Below are positions 15,255 to 23,545 of a stretch of 32,093 nt of DNA, piece after piece (position 1 is the first letter of the stretch; every line of letters starts with the position of its first letter). The notes under the pieces are model-generated. The model saw only the letters and a list, made by a program, of their open reading frames with translations, searched no databases and was not told the origin of the DNA. Source of the stretch: CAZJBS01 sp964544475. GTDB lineage: Bacteria; CLD3; SB21. The position numbers and the translations under genes were made by a program. The stretch covers positions 1 through 32,093 of the forward strand of contig CAZJBS010000033.1 in assembly GCA_964544475.1 (NCBI GenBank), in the 5' to 3' direction.

Positions 15255-18239
15255 TCACTCCGGTTTCAATATCACACCCGTGTTCTTATGGCCGTTCATC
15301 TTTATCGTCAGCGGTTTCCCGAAACGGAGCAGCCGCGTGGTTGATTTTTCGTCCATGGCCGGCTGGCTGAGCAGCCAGTCCCAGTCCACGAAACCGTCGC
15401 TGCTTTGCTGGTTCACCGAGAAGTAACCGACCATGAACGACGTCAGGTTCTGGAAAAAATGGGAACCCTGGGACGGCGTGACAGCCATGTCCTTGAAGCT
15501 GGTTTCAACAATCGCTTTGGCGCCGGCGATCTGGTCCCACGTCACCGGAATGCCGAGCCACGGATCGAGGGAACCCCAACGTCCGACGCCAACCAGGATG
15601 TATGGCCGGTGTTCGGAAATCAACTGGGCGTTGTACAGGCTGATCTCGCGGGCGACATGAAGACTTTGCGAGCGGTCATACGTGTGGTAGTTCACCATCA
15701 CCACATCGTAAACGTTGTCGATCACGCCATTGCCGAGCACTTTCTGACTTTGACACACAATACTGGCCGGGTTGATATCGCCGATGTTCAGTTCTTCCAC
15801 TTCGCGGTTCAGAACAAGCGGCCGCATCTGGAGCAGTCCGAATTCCTTCAGCCGGCCGTCGGGTACAGAGAGGTTGACCGCAAATTCGATCTCCACCGGC
15901 GTGCCCATGCCCCATTGGCCCATGTCGAGGAGGAGTTCGAGAATGTTCGCGAGCGGAAAGATTTTGTTGTTGAGGATGGGCGCAAAGGTGACGACGCGCG
16001 TGCCGACGCGTGAAATGCCATCGTAGAGCACATGGTTGTCGGCGCTGTAGGTGGAGCCCATGGACGCGAGGGTCCCGTCGTCTTCGGCGGTCTTGAGATC
16101 GAAGGATTCGATCTTCATGTCGTGCGTCTCAAATGTCGAAACGGCGTGTTCGTCCAGCCGCAGGGCATAGAATTGCCGCTGGCTGTTTTCGAGCATGTCG
16201 TCGATCGAAAACTGGATCACGTCGGTCGGATAGCGCGGGCAAAAGCGGATCGTATTGCCGCCGTCCACTACGGTTTTGCCGAGCCCGAGGGCGACGGACA
16301 CGATGCCGTCGGCGGATTTCTGCGGAGCGATGGGATAAAAATTATGGGACTTCGCAACGCCCGAGAAGTCCGGATAAAACCGGTTGCCATGATTGGCGCC
16401 GACGATCTTCTGGATGATGACCGCCATTTTTTCCTCTTCGAGACGGTAGGATGTCACGCGAATATAGGCCTTGGCGCTCTGATAAAACGTCGAGGCGTAC
16501 ACCCGTTTGATGCTCTCGATCAGATCGTTGAGGCGCACGAGTTTGTTGTGGTGATTGTTGGGAATCATGTAGGTTTCATACACGCCGGCAAACGGATGGT
16601 ATTGGGAATCCTCCAGGAGACTCGACGAACGGACGGCGAGCGGGGAGTGGATCGTATCCAGGAACCCGGCCAATTCGGCCAGAATGCCTTCCGGAAATTT
16701 TTCGGCTTCGATGAAACGCCGGGTGATTTCGACATCGTCCGTGGCGTTCAGCGCAAAATGTCGGAGGTTATTTTCGTCGAGGAACTGGTCGAACACGTCC
16801 GTGCCGAGCACGACCGCCGAGGGCACATAGATCAGGATGTCGGTGTAGCGGTGGCTCACGTTGTAGTTGTTGATCAGGGTGTTCACAAAACCGAGCCCGC
16901 GCGCCTTTCCGCCGAGCGAGCCGCCGCCGATGCGTGCGAAACTGTTGTCCGAATCGAAGGCGTCTTTGCGGAAGTCCGTAATGAGGCCCCGCTGGCGGGT
17001 CATGACGTATTCATTGATCGACCGGATGAGGTCCAGCCGAAGATCGTGAATGGAAGGAAAATCGGCCACTTTGCGGGGACGGAGCTGGTGGGCGAGCCAG
17101 AATTCGGTTCGCGCTTTGAGCCAGTTGGAGAAATGATTTCTTTCCGCGTGGTACCGGATGCTGTCATCCGGCACAATCTTGAGTTGCTCGGCCAGGGACT
17201 TCAGATCGGCCGCGCGTCCGACTTCGACGCCTTCCTGTGTCCGGAAAACGAAATCGCCAAAACTGAAATACTGAACCATGAACTGGCGGAGGTCGTTCAG
17301 GAGCGTGGGGGATTCCTTGAGAATGAACGACACGCCAATGCGGCGGGCCTCGTCTTCGTTTTCCGGCAGGTTGGATTGCAGGAGGATCGGAATATCGGAA
17401 TGAGCGTTCTTGATTTCGGCGGCCAGTTCCAATCCCGCGCGGGCATTGGGCGCCCCGTCCTTTGGAAAGTCCACGTCCGAAATGATGCCCAGGATGAATT
17501 CCTCATACTTCTCGTAATACGCCCAGGCCTGCTCATAGGTGGAACACAGCAGTATCTTCGGGCGGGCGCGCATGCGGAGGAATTTATGGGACAGGTTGAT
17601 CCCTTCGGAGATGAGCCGCTGGGACTGTTTCAGCATTTCGGTGTAGATCAGCGGCAGCAGGGACGAATAGTACCGGATGTTATCCTCGACGACAATGATG
17701 ACCTGCACGCCGGAAATGCTGGTGTCGTTGGCGACGTTGATTTTGTCTTCGAGACACTTCACCATCGCGATAATGATGCGAAAATCGCCCTGCCAAACAA
17801 AGATGTTTTCGAACATGGTCACGTCCTCGTGCAGGACAAGGTGCTGCAATTCCCGGTTGTCGAAGGAAAGCAGCACGACCGGAATGTCCAGGCCGGATTC
17901 CCTCACCAGTTTGCAGAACGTGACGGCATTCATGTCCTCGATGTGCAGGGTCGTGATGATGAGGTCGAAACGATGTTCTTTGCGGGCGAGGGCGACGGCT
18001 TCGTAGCCGCTGGACACGCGCGTCAGTTCGGGCGAGTGGCTGAGGTTCAGGCCCTGGTATTCGTTTCGGATGAGTTCGTAGAGGCGGCCGTCTTCCTCGA
18101 AAAGGTACAGATCGTAAAGACTGGACACGATGAGAATGTCCCGGATCCGGATGCGCATGAGATTCTGGAAACCCTGGAACCGCGTGCCGTACCCATGTTC
18201 GATCCAGACCGATTCTATTTGTTCAGGCGCTATGGTCAT
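15255..18239 (-). CDS. Tandem receiver - PEP/pyruvate-binding (PPDK_N ATP-grasp) protein, paralogue 1
   Basis: A 994-residue protein. Residues ~35-160 are a degenerate receiver (FDLIITTLHIED has T97 where the phospho-Asp belongs). Residues ~178-320 are a second receiver that looks competent: E185/D186 in VVEDN, D255 in IISDVDFP, K308 in SFILKES. Residues ~430-830 match the ATP-grasp/PPDK_N domain of PEP synthases (GGGSLGGKARG with K445, LAVRSSSLLEDSQ, KMAVIIQKIVG, ALGLGKTVVDGG, LLQMRPLVL). The phospho-His swivelling and PEP-binding barrel domains are absent; instead a conserved ~160-residue C-terminal region follows (GVGRWGSLDPWLGIPV, SQGSHFFQNLTSF). It therefore probably cannot make PEP; kinase, regulatory or synthetase-like activity is open. 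It is co-transcribed with the zinc ribbon and dehydrogenase downstream. No clear Shine-Dalgarno precedes ATG 18239. Confidence 0.88.
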   Translation of the reverse strand: MTIAPEQIESVWIEHGYGTRFQGFQNLMRIRIRDILIVSSLYDLYLFEEDGRLYELIRNEYQGLNLSHSPELTRVSSGYEAVALARKEHRFDLIITTLHIEDMNAVTFCKLVRESGLDIPVVLLSFDNRELQHLVLHEDVTMFENIFVWQGDFRIIIAMVKCLEDKINVANDTSISGVQVIIVVEDNIRYYSSLLPLIYTEMLKQSQRLISEGINLSHKFLRMRARPKILLCSTYEQAWAYYEKYEEFILGIISDVDFPKDGAPNARAGLELAAEIKNAHSDIPILLQSNLPENEDEARRIGVSFILKESPTLLNDLRQFMVQYFSFGDFVFRTQEGVEVGRAADLKSLAEQLKIVPDDSIRYHAERNHFSNWLKARTEFWLAHQLRPRKVADFPSIHDLRLDLIRSINEYVMTRQRGLITDFRKDAFDSDNSFARIGGGSLGGKARGLGFVNTLINNYNVSHRYTDILIYVPSAVVLGTDVFDQFLDENNLRHFALNATDDVEITRRFIEAEKFPEGILAELAGFLDTIHSPLAVRSSSLLEDSQYHPFAGVYETYMIPNNHHNKLVRLNDLIESIKRVYASTFYQSAKAYIRVTSYRLEEEKMAVIIQKIVGANHGNRFYPDFSGVAKSHNFYPIAPQKSADGIVSVALGLGKTVVDGGNTIRFCPRYPTDVIQFSIDDMLENSQRQFYALRLDEHAVSTFETHDMKIESFDLKTAEDDGTLASMGSTYSADNHVLYDGISRVGTRVVTFAPILNNKIFPLANILELLLDMGQWGMGTPVEIEFAVNLSVPDGRLKEFGLLQMRPLVLNREVEELNIGDINPASIVCQSQKVLGNGVIDNVYDVVMVNYHTYDRSQSLHVAREISLYNAQLISEHRPYILVGVGRWGSLDPWLGIPVTWDQIAGAKAIVETSFKDMAVTPSQGSHFFQNLTSFMVGYFSVNQQSSDGFVDWDWLLSQPAMDEKSTTRLLRFGKPLTIKMNGHKNTGVILKPE

Positions 18240-18271
18240 ACATCAGCTTGTGAAGTACGGTAACACAAGAG

Positions 18272-18402
18272 GGGCACGCCCTTCATCCTCGCAGGAGCGG
18301 TGCAAAGCGTGCCCGCATGGTTGATCTCACACTCAGGTGATTTTCCATTTTGGTGCGAGACCAAACCCACATTCCGCATCCAACAAATGGAAGACGGAAC
18401 GG
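18272..18402 (-). promoter_or_regulatory. Hairpin-rich leader between gdhA copy 2 and the ATP-grasp gene
   Basis: Perfect inverted repeats are GGGCACGC/GCGTGCCC (18272-18279/18307-18314), TTTGGT/ACCAAA (18349-18354/18360-18365) and, enclosing the latter, TTCCATTT/AAATGGAA (18343-18350/18385-18392), plus GAACGG (18397-18402) with CCGTTC at 18414-18419 over the stop codon of gdhA. None is followed by a T-tract on the minus strand, so this looks like a structured spacer controlling processing or translation rather than a terminator. Confidence 0.4.
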
Positions 18403-18417
18403 GTTTTTCACTTCCGT

Positions 18418-19779
18418 TCAGACGATACCCTGGTCGATCATGGCGTCGGCCACTTTCAAAAAGCCGCCGATATTGGCGCCGTTGACGTAATTGCCGGGCG
18501 TGCCGAAACGAGTGGCCATGTCCACGCACGTCTGGTGAATGCTTTTCATGATCAATCGGAGGCGGTCGTCGACCTCCTGTTTGGTCCACGGCAAACGCAT
18601 GCTGTTCTGCGTCATTTCCAGGCCGGAGACAGACACGCCGCCCGCATTGGCCGCTTTGCCCGGCCCGTAGAGCACTTTGGCGTCGAGGAATACCTTCACG
18701 CCGTCGATCGTGGTGGGCATGTTGGCGCCTTCGGAAATCGCGTAGACGCCGTTCTTGACGAGGTTCTGGGCGTCCTTGCCGTTGATTTCGTTTTGCGTGG
18801 CGCTCGGGAATGCGCACTGCGCTTTGTGGTTCCACAGGGGATTGTGATCCGCGGACGCATCGATCGTCGTATAGACCGCGCTCTTGTACTTTTCAGTGTA
18901 TTCCTGAATTCTCCCGCGGCGCACGTTCTTCAGGTCCATCACGTACGCGAGTTTCTCCGCGTCGATGCCTTTTTCGTCGTAGATGTAGCCGTTGGAATCG
19001 GAGAGTGTAACGGCCTTGCCGCCCAGCTGGTTGATTTTCTCAACCGTGTATTGGGCCACGTTGCCGCTGCCGGACACGAGGCAGATCTTGCCTTCGAGCG
19101 TTTGTCCGCGCGTGCCGAGCATTTCTGCGGCGAAATACACGGCGCCATAACCGGTCGCCTCGGGCCGGATCAATGAGCCGCCCCAGTTGAGACCTTTGCC
19201 GGTCAGCACGCCCGTGAATTCATTTCTCAGTTTCTTGTACTGTCCGAACATGTATCCGATTTCACGTCCGCCGACGCCGATGTCCCCGGCGGGCACGTCG
19301 GTGTTGGGTCCGATGTGGCGGAAGAGCTCACTCATGAAAGCCTGGCAGAAACGCATCACTTTGAGATCGCTCTTGCCTTTCGGATCAAAGTCCGATCCGC
19401 CTTTGCCTCCGCCCATGGGCAGCGTGGTGAGGCTGTTCTTGAAAACCTGCTCGAAAGCCAGGAATTTCAGAATGCCCAGCGTGACCGACGGGTGAAAACG
19501 CAGCCCGCCCTTGTACGGCCCGATTGCGCTGTTCATTTCGATGCGGTAGCCCTTGTTGATGTGAACGACGCCCTGTTCGTCGATCCATGGCACACGAAAC
19601 ATGATGACGCGTTCGGGTTCAATGATACGTTCGAGTACTTTGGCGGAGCGATATTCCGGGTGCTTGTCAAGGACCAGGGAAAGCGATTCCGCGACTTCTT
19701 CAACGGCCTGGTGAAACTCCGGCTCGGCGGGGTTCTTGGCCTTGACCTCGGCCAAGAGGTCCTTCACATACTGCGACAT
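18418..19779 (-). CDS. gdhA: Glutamate dehydrogenase, GdhA type, copy 2
   Basis: A 453-residue hexameric-type glutamate dehydrogenase close to Escherichia coli GdhA in length and motifs, normally NADP-dependent and used for ammonium assimilation. K90 in GPYKGGLRFHP, K126 in PMGGGKGGSDFDP and D166 in DVPAGDIGVGGRE mark the glutamate and catalytic sites; the dinucleotide loop is VSGSGNVAQY (about 236-243) and TLSDSNGYIYD follows. The perfect AAAGGAGG ahead of ATG 19779 predicts strong translation. It lies 178 bases upstream of ATP-grasp paralogue 1 and is colinear with the GdhA at 23546-24886, so the pair forms a repeated GdhA plus ATP-grasp module. All active-site residues are intact; the two copies differ most in the region around residues 280-325. 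Confidence 0.96.
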   Translation of the reverse strand: MSQYVKDLLAEVKAKNPAEPEFHQAVEEVAESLSLVLDKHPEYRSAKVLERIIEPERVIMFRVPWIDEQGVVHINKGYRIEMNSAIGPYKGGLRFHPSVTLGILKFLAFEQVFKNSLTTLPMGGGKGGSDFDPKGKSDLKVMRFCQAFMSELFRHIGPNTDVPAGDIGVGGREIGYMFGQYKKLRNEFTGVLTGKGLNWGGSLIRPEATGYGAVYFAAEMLGTRGQTLEGKICLVSGSGNVAQYTVEKINQLGGKAVTLSDSNGYIYDEKGIDAEKLAYVMDLKNVRRGRIQEYTEKYKSAVYTTIDASADHNPLWNHKAQCAFPSATQNEINGKDAQNLVKNGVYAISEGANMPTTIDGVKVFLDAKVLYGPGKAANAGGVSVSGLEMTQNSMRLPWTKQEVDDRLRLIMKSIHQTCVDMATRFGTPGNYVNGANIGGFLKVADAMIDQGIV

Positions 19780-19974
19780 AGTCAGCCTCCTTTGTCGGTT
19801 GAGATTCAGTCAGTTCAAGGAACATGGACCGGCAACGAATGGTTGCCGGTGGTTGTGTGCGCGGAATACGACGCGCCGATGGGCCGCTCGTCCTGCACGA
19901 AACGAACGAATCCACCAACACATGAGTTCACATGAAAAGATACCGGAAAGCACAAAGGCCGCCTGGCTGATGTG

Positions 19975-20184
19975 CAGGGCGCTGGATGCCGTATGAATCT
20001 CGGGAAGATCCATTGGGAGCCCGGTTAGANNNNNNNNNNNNNNNNNNNNNNNNNNNNNNNNNNNNNNNNNNNNNNNNNNNNNNNNNNNNNNNNNNNNNNN
20101 NNNNNNNNNNNNNNNNNNNNNNNNNNNNNCAGGGCGCTGGATGCCGTATGAATCTCGGGAAGATCCATTGGGAGCCCGGTTAGA
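19975..20184. repeat. 55-bp direct repeat flanking gap 3
   Basis: The same 55 bases (beginning CAGGGCGCTGGATG and ending GAGCCCGGTTAGA) occur at 19975-20029 and 20130-20184 on either side of the N run. Length equal to the overlap at the other gaps suggests a shared assembly k-mer, either one locus written twice or the edge of an unresolved repeat. The surrounding 19780-20399 interval contains no gene. Confidence 0.85.
20030..20129. other. Assembly gap 3 (100 N)
   Basis: Exactly 100 N between the two 55-base copies, in the leader of gdhA copy 2. Real distance unknown and possibly negative (contigs overlapping). Confidence 0.95.
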
Positions 20185-20221
20185 GTGATCCAACTTAGGA
20201 ATCCATAAAAAGATATTTTTA

Positions 20222-20258
20222 TTATTATCTAAATGCAATATCTATATGCAATATCTAT
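20222..20258 (-). promoter_or_regulatory. AT-rich promoter region with 13-bp tandem repeat upstream of gdhA copy 2
   Basis: ATGCAATATCTAT occurs twice in tandem (20233-20245, 20246-20258). On the minus strand TTGCAT (20251-20246), an 18-base spacer and TAATAA (20227-20222) make a plausible promoter for gdhA copy 2, with a long leader across gap 3. A weak hairpin with a T-tract (AGATA/TATCT, about 20230-20206) could instead end the upstream ATP-grasp transcript. Confidence 0.4.
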
Positions 20259-20399
20259 TGTTTGTTCACATTGATTGCTCAGAATCGCCTTGTCACCTCA
20301 TGCCGACGGCACAGGTTCCTGACGGCGTTCGAAACACCGTCCCGGGCATGCCGGTGTCGCGGCGGCCGCGGCTGTGATTCCCTCGTGGAAGGCTCGAAG

Positions 20400-23300
20400 C
20401 TATTCGGGTTTTAGAATGATGCCCTTGTTCTGATGACCGTTGATCTTGACGAGCACAGGTTTGTCGAAATGGAGGTGCTTTGTGTACTGCAATTCTTCGA
20501 CAGCGGGTTGCCGGGCCAGCCAGTCCCAATCGATGAATCCCTGATGGATGAAGGAATTGACGGTGAAGTAACCCACACGAAACGACGTGATATTCTGGAA
20601 AAAGTGGGAACCCTGGGACGGGGTCACTTCGAAATCCTTGAACCCGGATTCCACGATCGCGCCGGCGCCGGAAATTTGATCCCAGGCGACAGGAATACCC
20701 AGCCACTGGTCGAGCGAACCCCAGCGGCCGACGCCGATGAGCACGTAAGGGCGTTTGAGTTCGAGCATTTTCGAATTGAGCTTTCCGACTTCGATGGCGG
20801 TTTCCTTGCTTTTGGCCCGGTCGAACCGGTTGATGTCGATGAAGACGACGTCATGAATATCCTCGATGACGCCATTGCCGAGCGCCTGTTCGCTGTAGCA
20901 CAATAGGCGGCTGGTGTCGGTCACGGCCACATTCAGTTCTTCGGATTCGCGGCTCAGCACAAGCGGGCGCATCTGCAGGACGCAGAATTCCTTTGGCGCG
21001 CCGGCGGGCTGATTCATGTTGACCGCAAATTCGATCTCCACGGGCGTTCCGACGCCCCAACTGCCGAGTTCGAGCAATAGGTCGAGAATTTCAGGGAGGG
21101 GAAAAATCTTGTGTTTCAGAATGGGCGCAAACGTCACGACCCGCGTGCCGCTGCGCGAAATCCCGTCGTACACCGTTTCGTTTTCGGCTGAATACGTCGA
21201 ACCGGCCCAATGCAACGAGCCGTCCTTTTCCGATTCGGTCAGGTCAAACTTTTGGACGAGCAGATCGTGCGTTTCGATGATATCCTGCTCGAGATGATAG
21301 TTCATGTTGAGCGCAAAAAAATCCTGTTGAGCGTTTTTGATCGTGTCGGTCGTCGAAAAAAACTGCATCAGATGGCGGGGATACTTCGGGCAGAACCGCA
21401 CCGTGTTGCCGCCTTCGACCACGGTTTTGCCGAGGCCCAGGGCCAGCGACACAATGCCGTCCGAGGCCTTTTGCGGCGGCACGGGATAAAAATTGTACGA
21501 CTTGGCCACGCCGGCAAAATCGGGATAGAAGCGTCCGTTGCGATGGGAGCCCACCATGCGCTGCACGATGACGGCCATTTTTTCCTCTTCCAGACGGTAC
21601 GACGTGGCTTTCATGTAGTCCCTGGGCCCCTGGTAAAACGTGGAAGCGTAAACGCGTTTGATGCTGTCCAGCAATTCCTTGAGCCGCACCTGCCGGTTGG
21701 GATTGTTATTGGGGATCATGTACGTCTGATAGACGCCGGCGAAAGGCTGGTATTGCGAATCCTCCAGGAGACTCGAGGACCGGACGGCGAGCGGCTCCTG
21801 GATGAGTTCCAGAAAATCGGAAAGTTTCGTAATGATGTCCTTCGGGAATTTGTCGGCTTCCACAAACCGCTTGGTCAGTTCCTCGTCGCTTGTGGGTTGC
21901 ATGGCGAGGTTTTCGAGATGGTTCTCTTCCATAAACTGGTCGAACACATCCGTGCCGATGACGATGGCGGACGGCACCGAAATCTGTACCCCTTCGAAGC
22001 GGTCACGGACATTGTAATTGTTGATCAGGATGTTGACAAAACCCAGACCGCGCGCCTTGCCGCCGAGCGAGCCGCCCCCGATGCGGGCAAAACTGTTGTG
22101 CGAATCGAAATTGTCCCTCGAGAAATCGGTGATGATGCCGCGTTTGATCAGGTCCTGGTAGAGCCGAAGTGAACGTATGAGTTCCAGACGAAGGTCGTTG
22201 ATCGAAGAAAAATCGGAGACTTTCCGCGGCTTGATTTTACTGGCCAGCCAGAATTCCGTACGGGCTTTGAGCCAGTTGGAAAAATGATTGCTCTTGCCGT
22301 GGTATTCGATACTCTCATCGGGCACTTTCTCGAGTTCCTCCGCGAGGCTTCGCAGGTTGGCAGCGCGACCGACTTCCGTGCCGTCCGGCATTTTGAAAAT
22401 GAAATCGCCGAAGCCGAAGTGGTTGACCATGAATTTATGCAATTCGTGGAGAAGGCGGGGAGAACCCTTCTGGAGAAACGACGCGCCGAGTTCATGCGCT
22501 CTCACGGCCCATTCGGTATTGCTCGACTGGAGCAGGATGGGGATGTCGGGCTGGCGTAGCCGGACGTTCTTGACGAACGTGATGCCGGCTTCGGGATCCT
22601 TGACGCCGTTGCGCATGAAATTGATATCGGAAATAATGCCCAGAATGTATTCCTCGTATTTTTCGAAATAACTCCACGCTTCTTCGTATGTCGTGCAAAG
22701 TATGATTTTCGGCCTGGCGCGCATGCGCAGGAACTTGTGGGATAAATTCACGCCCTCGGAAATGAGGTGCTGCGATTGTTTCAGAATTTCCTTGTAGATC
22801 AGCGGGAGGTAGGACGAATAGAATTTGACATTATCTTCCACCAGGATGATGGACTGCACCCCGACAAGGCGCGTGTCGTTTTCGACATTGAGCCGGTCTT
22901 CAATGTATTTGATGATCCCGATCAACAGACGAAAATCACCCTGCCAGATGAAGATTTTGTCGAAAACGGTGGCGTCGTACCTGGAGACGAGTTCTTTTCG
23001 TTCGCGGTTGTCGTAGGCCAGCAGAATAATTGGAACGCGGATGCCGGATTGGCGGACTTTGTTGGCAAAATCCACCACGTGCATGTCTTCGATATGCAGG
23101 GACGTGATGATCAGGTCGTACCGGTTGTCTTCCTGCAGGACGGACAGGGCCTCGTCGCCGCTGGCCACGTGGGTGATGTCGGGCGCGTGACTCAGGTGGA
23201 GTCCCTGGTATTCCTTCTGGATCAGTTCATACAGCCGGCCGTCCTCTTCGAAAAGGTAGGAGTCGTACAGGCTGGAGACGAGCAGGATGTCCCGTATCCG

Positions 23301-23402
23301 GAAGCGCATGAGCTTTTGAAAATTCTGGATGCGGGTGCTGTAGCCTTCGCCGAGCCAGAAATTGTCAAAGTGCTTGAGGTCCGTTTTTTCGTTCTTGTAC
23401 AT
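20400..23402 (-). CDS. Tandem receiver - PEP/pyruvate-binding (PPDK_N ATP-grasp) protein, paralogue 2
   Basis: A 1000-residue paralogue of the protein at 15255-18239, colinear throughout with a few extra N-terminal residues. Receiver 1 is again degenerate (YDLIITSLHIED, S101 at the phospho-Asp position); receiver 2 keeps E189/D190, D259 in IISDINF and K312 in FLQKGS. The ATP-grasp domain has GGGSLGGKARG (K449), LAVRSSSLLEDSQ, KMAVIVQRMVG, ALGLGKTVVEGG and LLQMRPLVL-like VLQMRPLVL, and the C-terminal block GVGRWGSLDQWLGIPV with SQGSHFFQNITSF is conserved. No phospho-His domain is present. It is 143 bases downstream of gdhA copy 3, behind a leader with an unusual foldable structure, and has no evident Shine-Dalgarno before ATG 23402. 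Conservation of the same degenerate and intact receivers in both copies argues that the arrangement is functional. Confidence 0.88.
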   Translation of the reverse strand: MYKNEKTDLKHFDNFWLGEGYSTRIQNFQKLMRFRIRDILLVSSLYDSYLFEEDGRLYELIQKEYQGLHLSHAPDITHVASGDEALSVLQEDNRYDLIITSLHIEDMHVVDFANKVRQSGIRVPIILLAYDNRERKELVSRYDATVFDKIFIWQGDFRLLIGIIKYIEDRLNVENDTRLVGVQSIILVEDNVKFYSSYLPLIYKEILKQSQHLISEGVNLSHKFLRMRARPKIILCTTYEEAWSYFEKYEEYILGIISDINFMRNGVKDPEAGITFVKNVRLRQPDIPILLQSSNTEWAVRAHELGASFLQKGSPRLLHELHKFMVNHFGFGDFIFKMPDGTEVGRAANLRSLAEELEKVPDESIEYHGKSNHFSNWLKARTEFWLASKIKPRKVSDFSSINDLRLELIRSLRLYQDLIKRGIITDFSRDNFDSHNSFARIGGGSLGGKARGLGFVNILINNYNVRDRFEGVQISVPSAIVIGTDVFDQFMEENHLENLAMQPTSDEELTKRFVEADKFPKDIITKLSDFLELIQEPLAVRSSSLLEDSQYQPFAGVYQTYMIPNNNPNRQVRLKELLDSIKRVYASTFYQGPRDYMKATSYRLEEEKMAVIVQRMVGSHRNGRFYPDFAGVAKSYNFYPVPPQKASDGIVSLALGLGKTVVEGGNTVRFCPKYPRHLMQFFSTTDTIKNAQQDFFALNMNYHLEQDIIETHDLLVQKFDLTESEKDGSLHWAGSTYSAENETVYDGISRSGTRVVTFAPILKHKIFPLPEILDLLLELGSWGVGTPVEIEFAVNMNQPAGAPKEFCVLQMRPLVLSRESEELNVAVTDTSRLLCYSEQALGNGVIEDIHDVVFIDINRFDRAKSKETAIEVGKLNSKMLELKRPYVLIGVGRWGSLDQWLGIPVAWDQISGAGAIVESGFKDFEVTPSQGSHFFQNITSFRVGYFTVNSFIHQGFIDWDWLARQPAVEELQYTKHLHFDKPVLVKINGHQNKGIILKPE

Positions 23403-23420
23403 CGGAATGGCGGAAAAGAA

Positions 23421-23515
23421 ATGGGTTGTCTGCCAACGTACAGCTTTTGTTTCTGTACTTCAATAATTTGTTTGAGCCAACAAATTATCCGGCAGGCAAC
23501 CCATCCGATTGGGTT
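23421..23515 (-). ncRNA. Putative structured leader (three-way junction with alternative hairpin)
   Basis: Outer arms 23421-23434 (ATGGGTTGTCTGCC) and 23491-23504 (GGCAGGCAACCCAT) pair over 14 positions with one mismatch on the minus strand (G.T on the plus strand). Inside are two closed hairpins: GTACAG/CTGTAC (23438-23443/23453-23458) and ATAATTTGTT/AACAAATTAT (23463-23472/23479-23488). AACCCA at 23498-23503 can alternatively pair with TGGGTT at 23510-23515, excluding the outer stem. It ends 18 bases before the start codon of ATP-grasp paralogue 2. No known riboswitch class was recognised. Confidence 0.5.
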
Positions 23516-23545
23516 CGGCGTTATGTCACGCCGCGGACGTCCGGG

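Noticed and set aside
16032..18263. Long open frame (743 codons) on the plus strand opposite ATP-grasp paralogue 1, and a similar one (21210-22172) opposite paralogue 2
   Set aside because: The minus strand holds a clear multi-domain protein; the opposite frame has no domain, no Shine-Dalgarno and arises from GC-biased codon use.
19975..20184. 55-bp direct repeats as attachment or terminal repeats of a mobile element
   Set aside because: Length equals the shared k-mer at all other gaps, so assembly origin is the simpler explanation.
15255..23402. Naming the ATP-grasp proteins PEP synthase (ppsA) or pyruvate phosphate dikinase
   Set aside because: The phospho-histidine swivelling domain and the PEP-binding barrel are absent, so the full reaction cannot be assumed.
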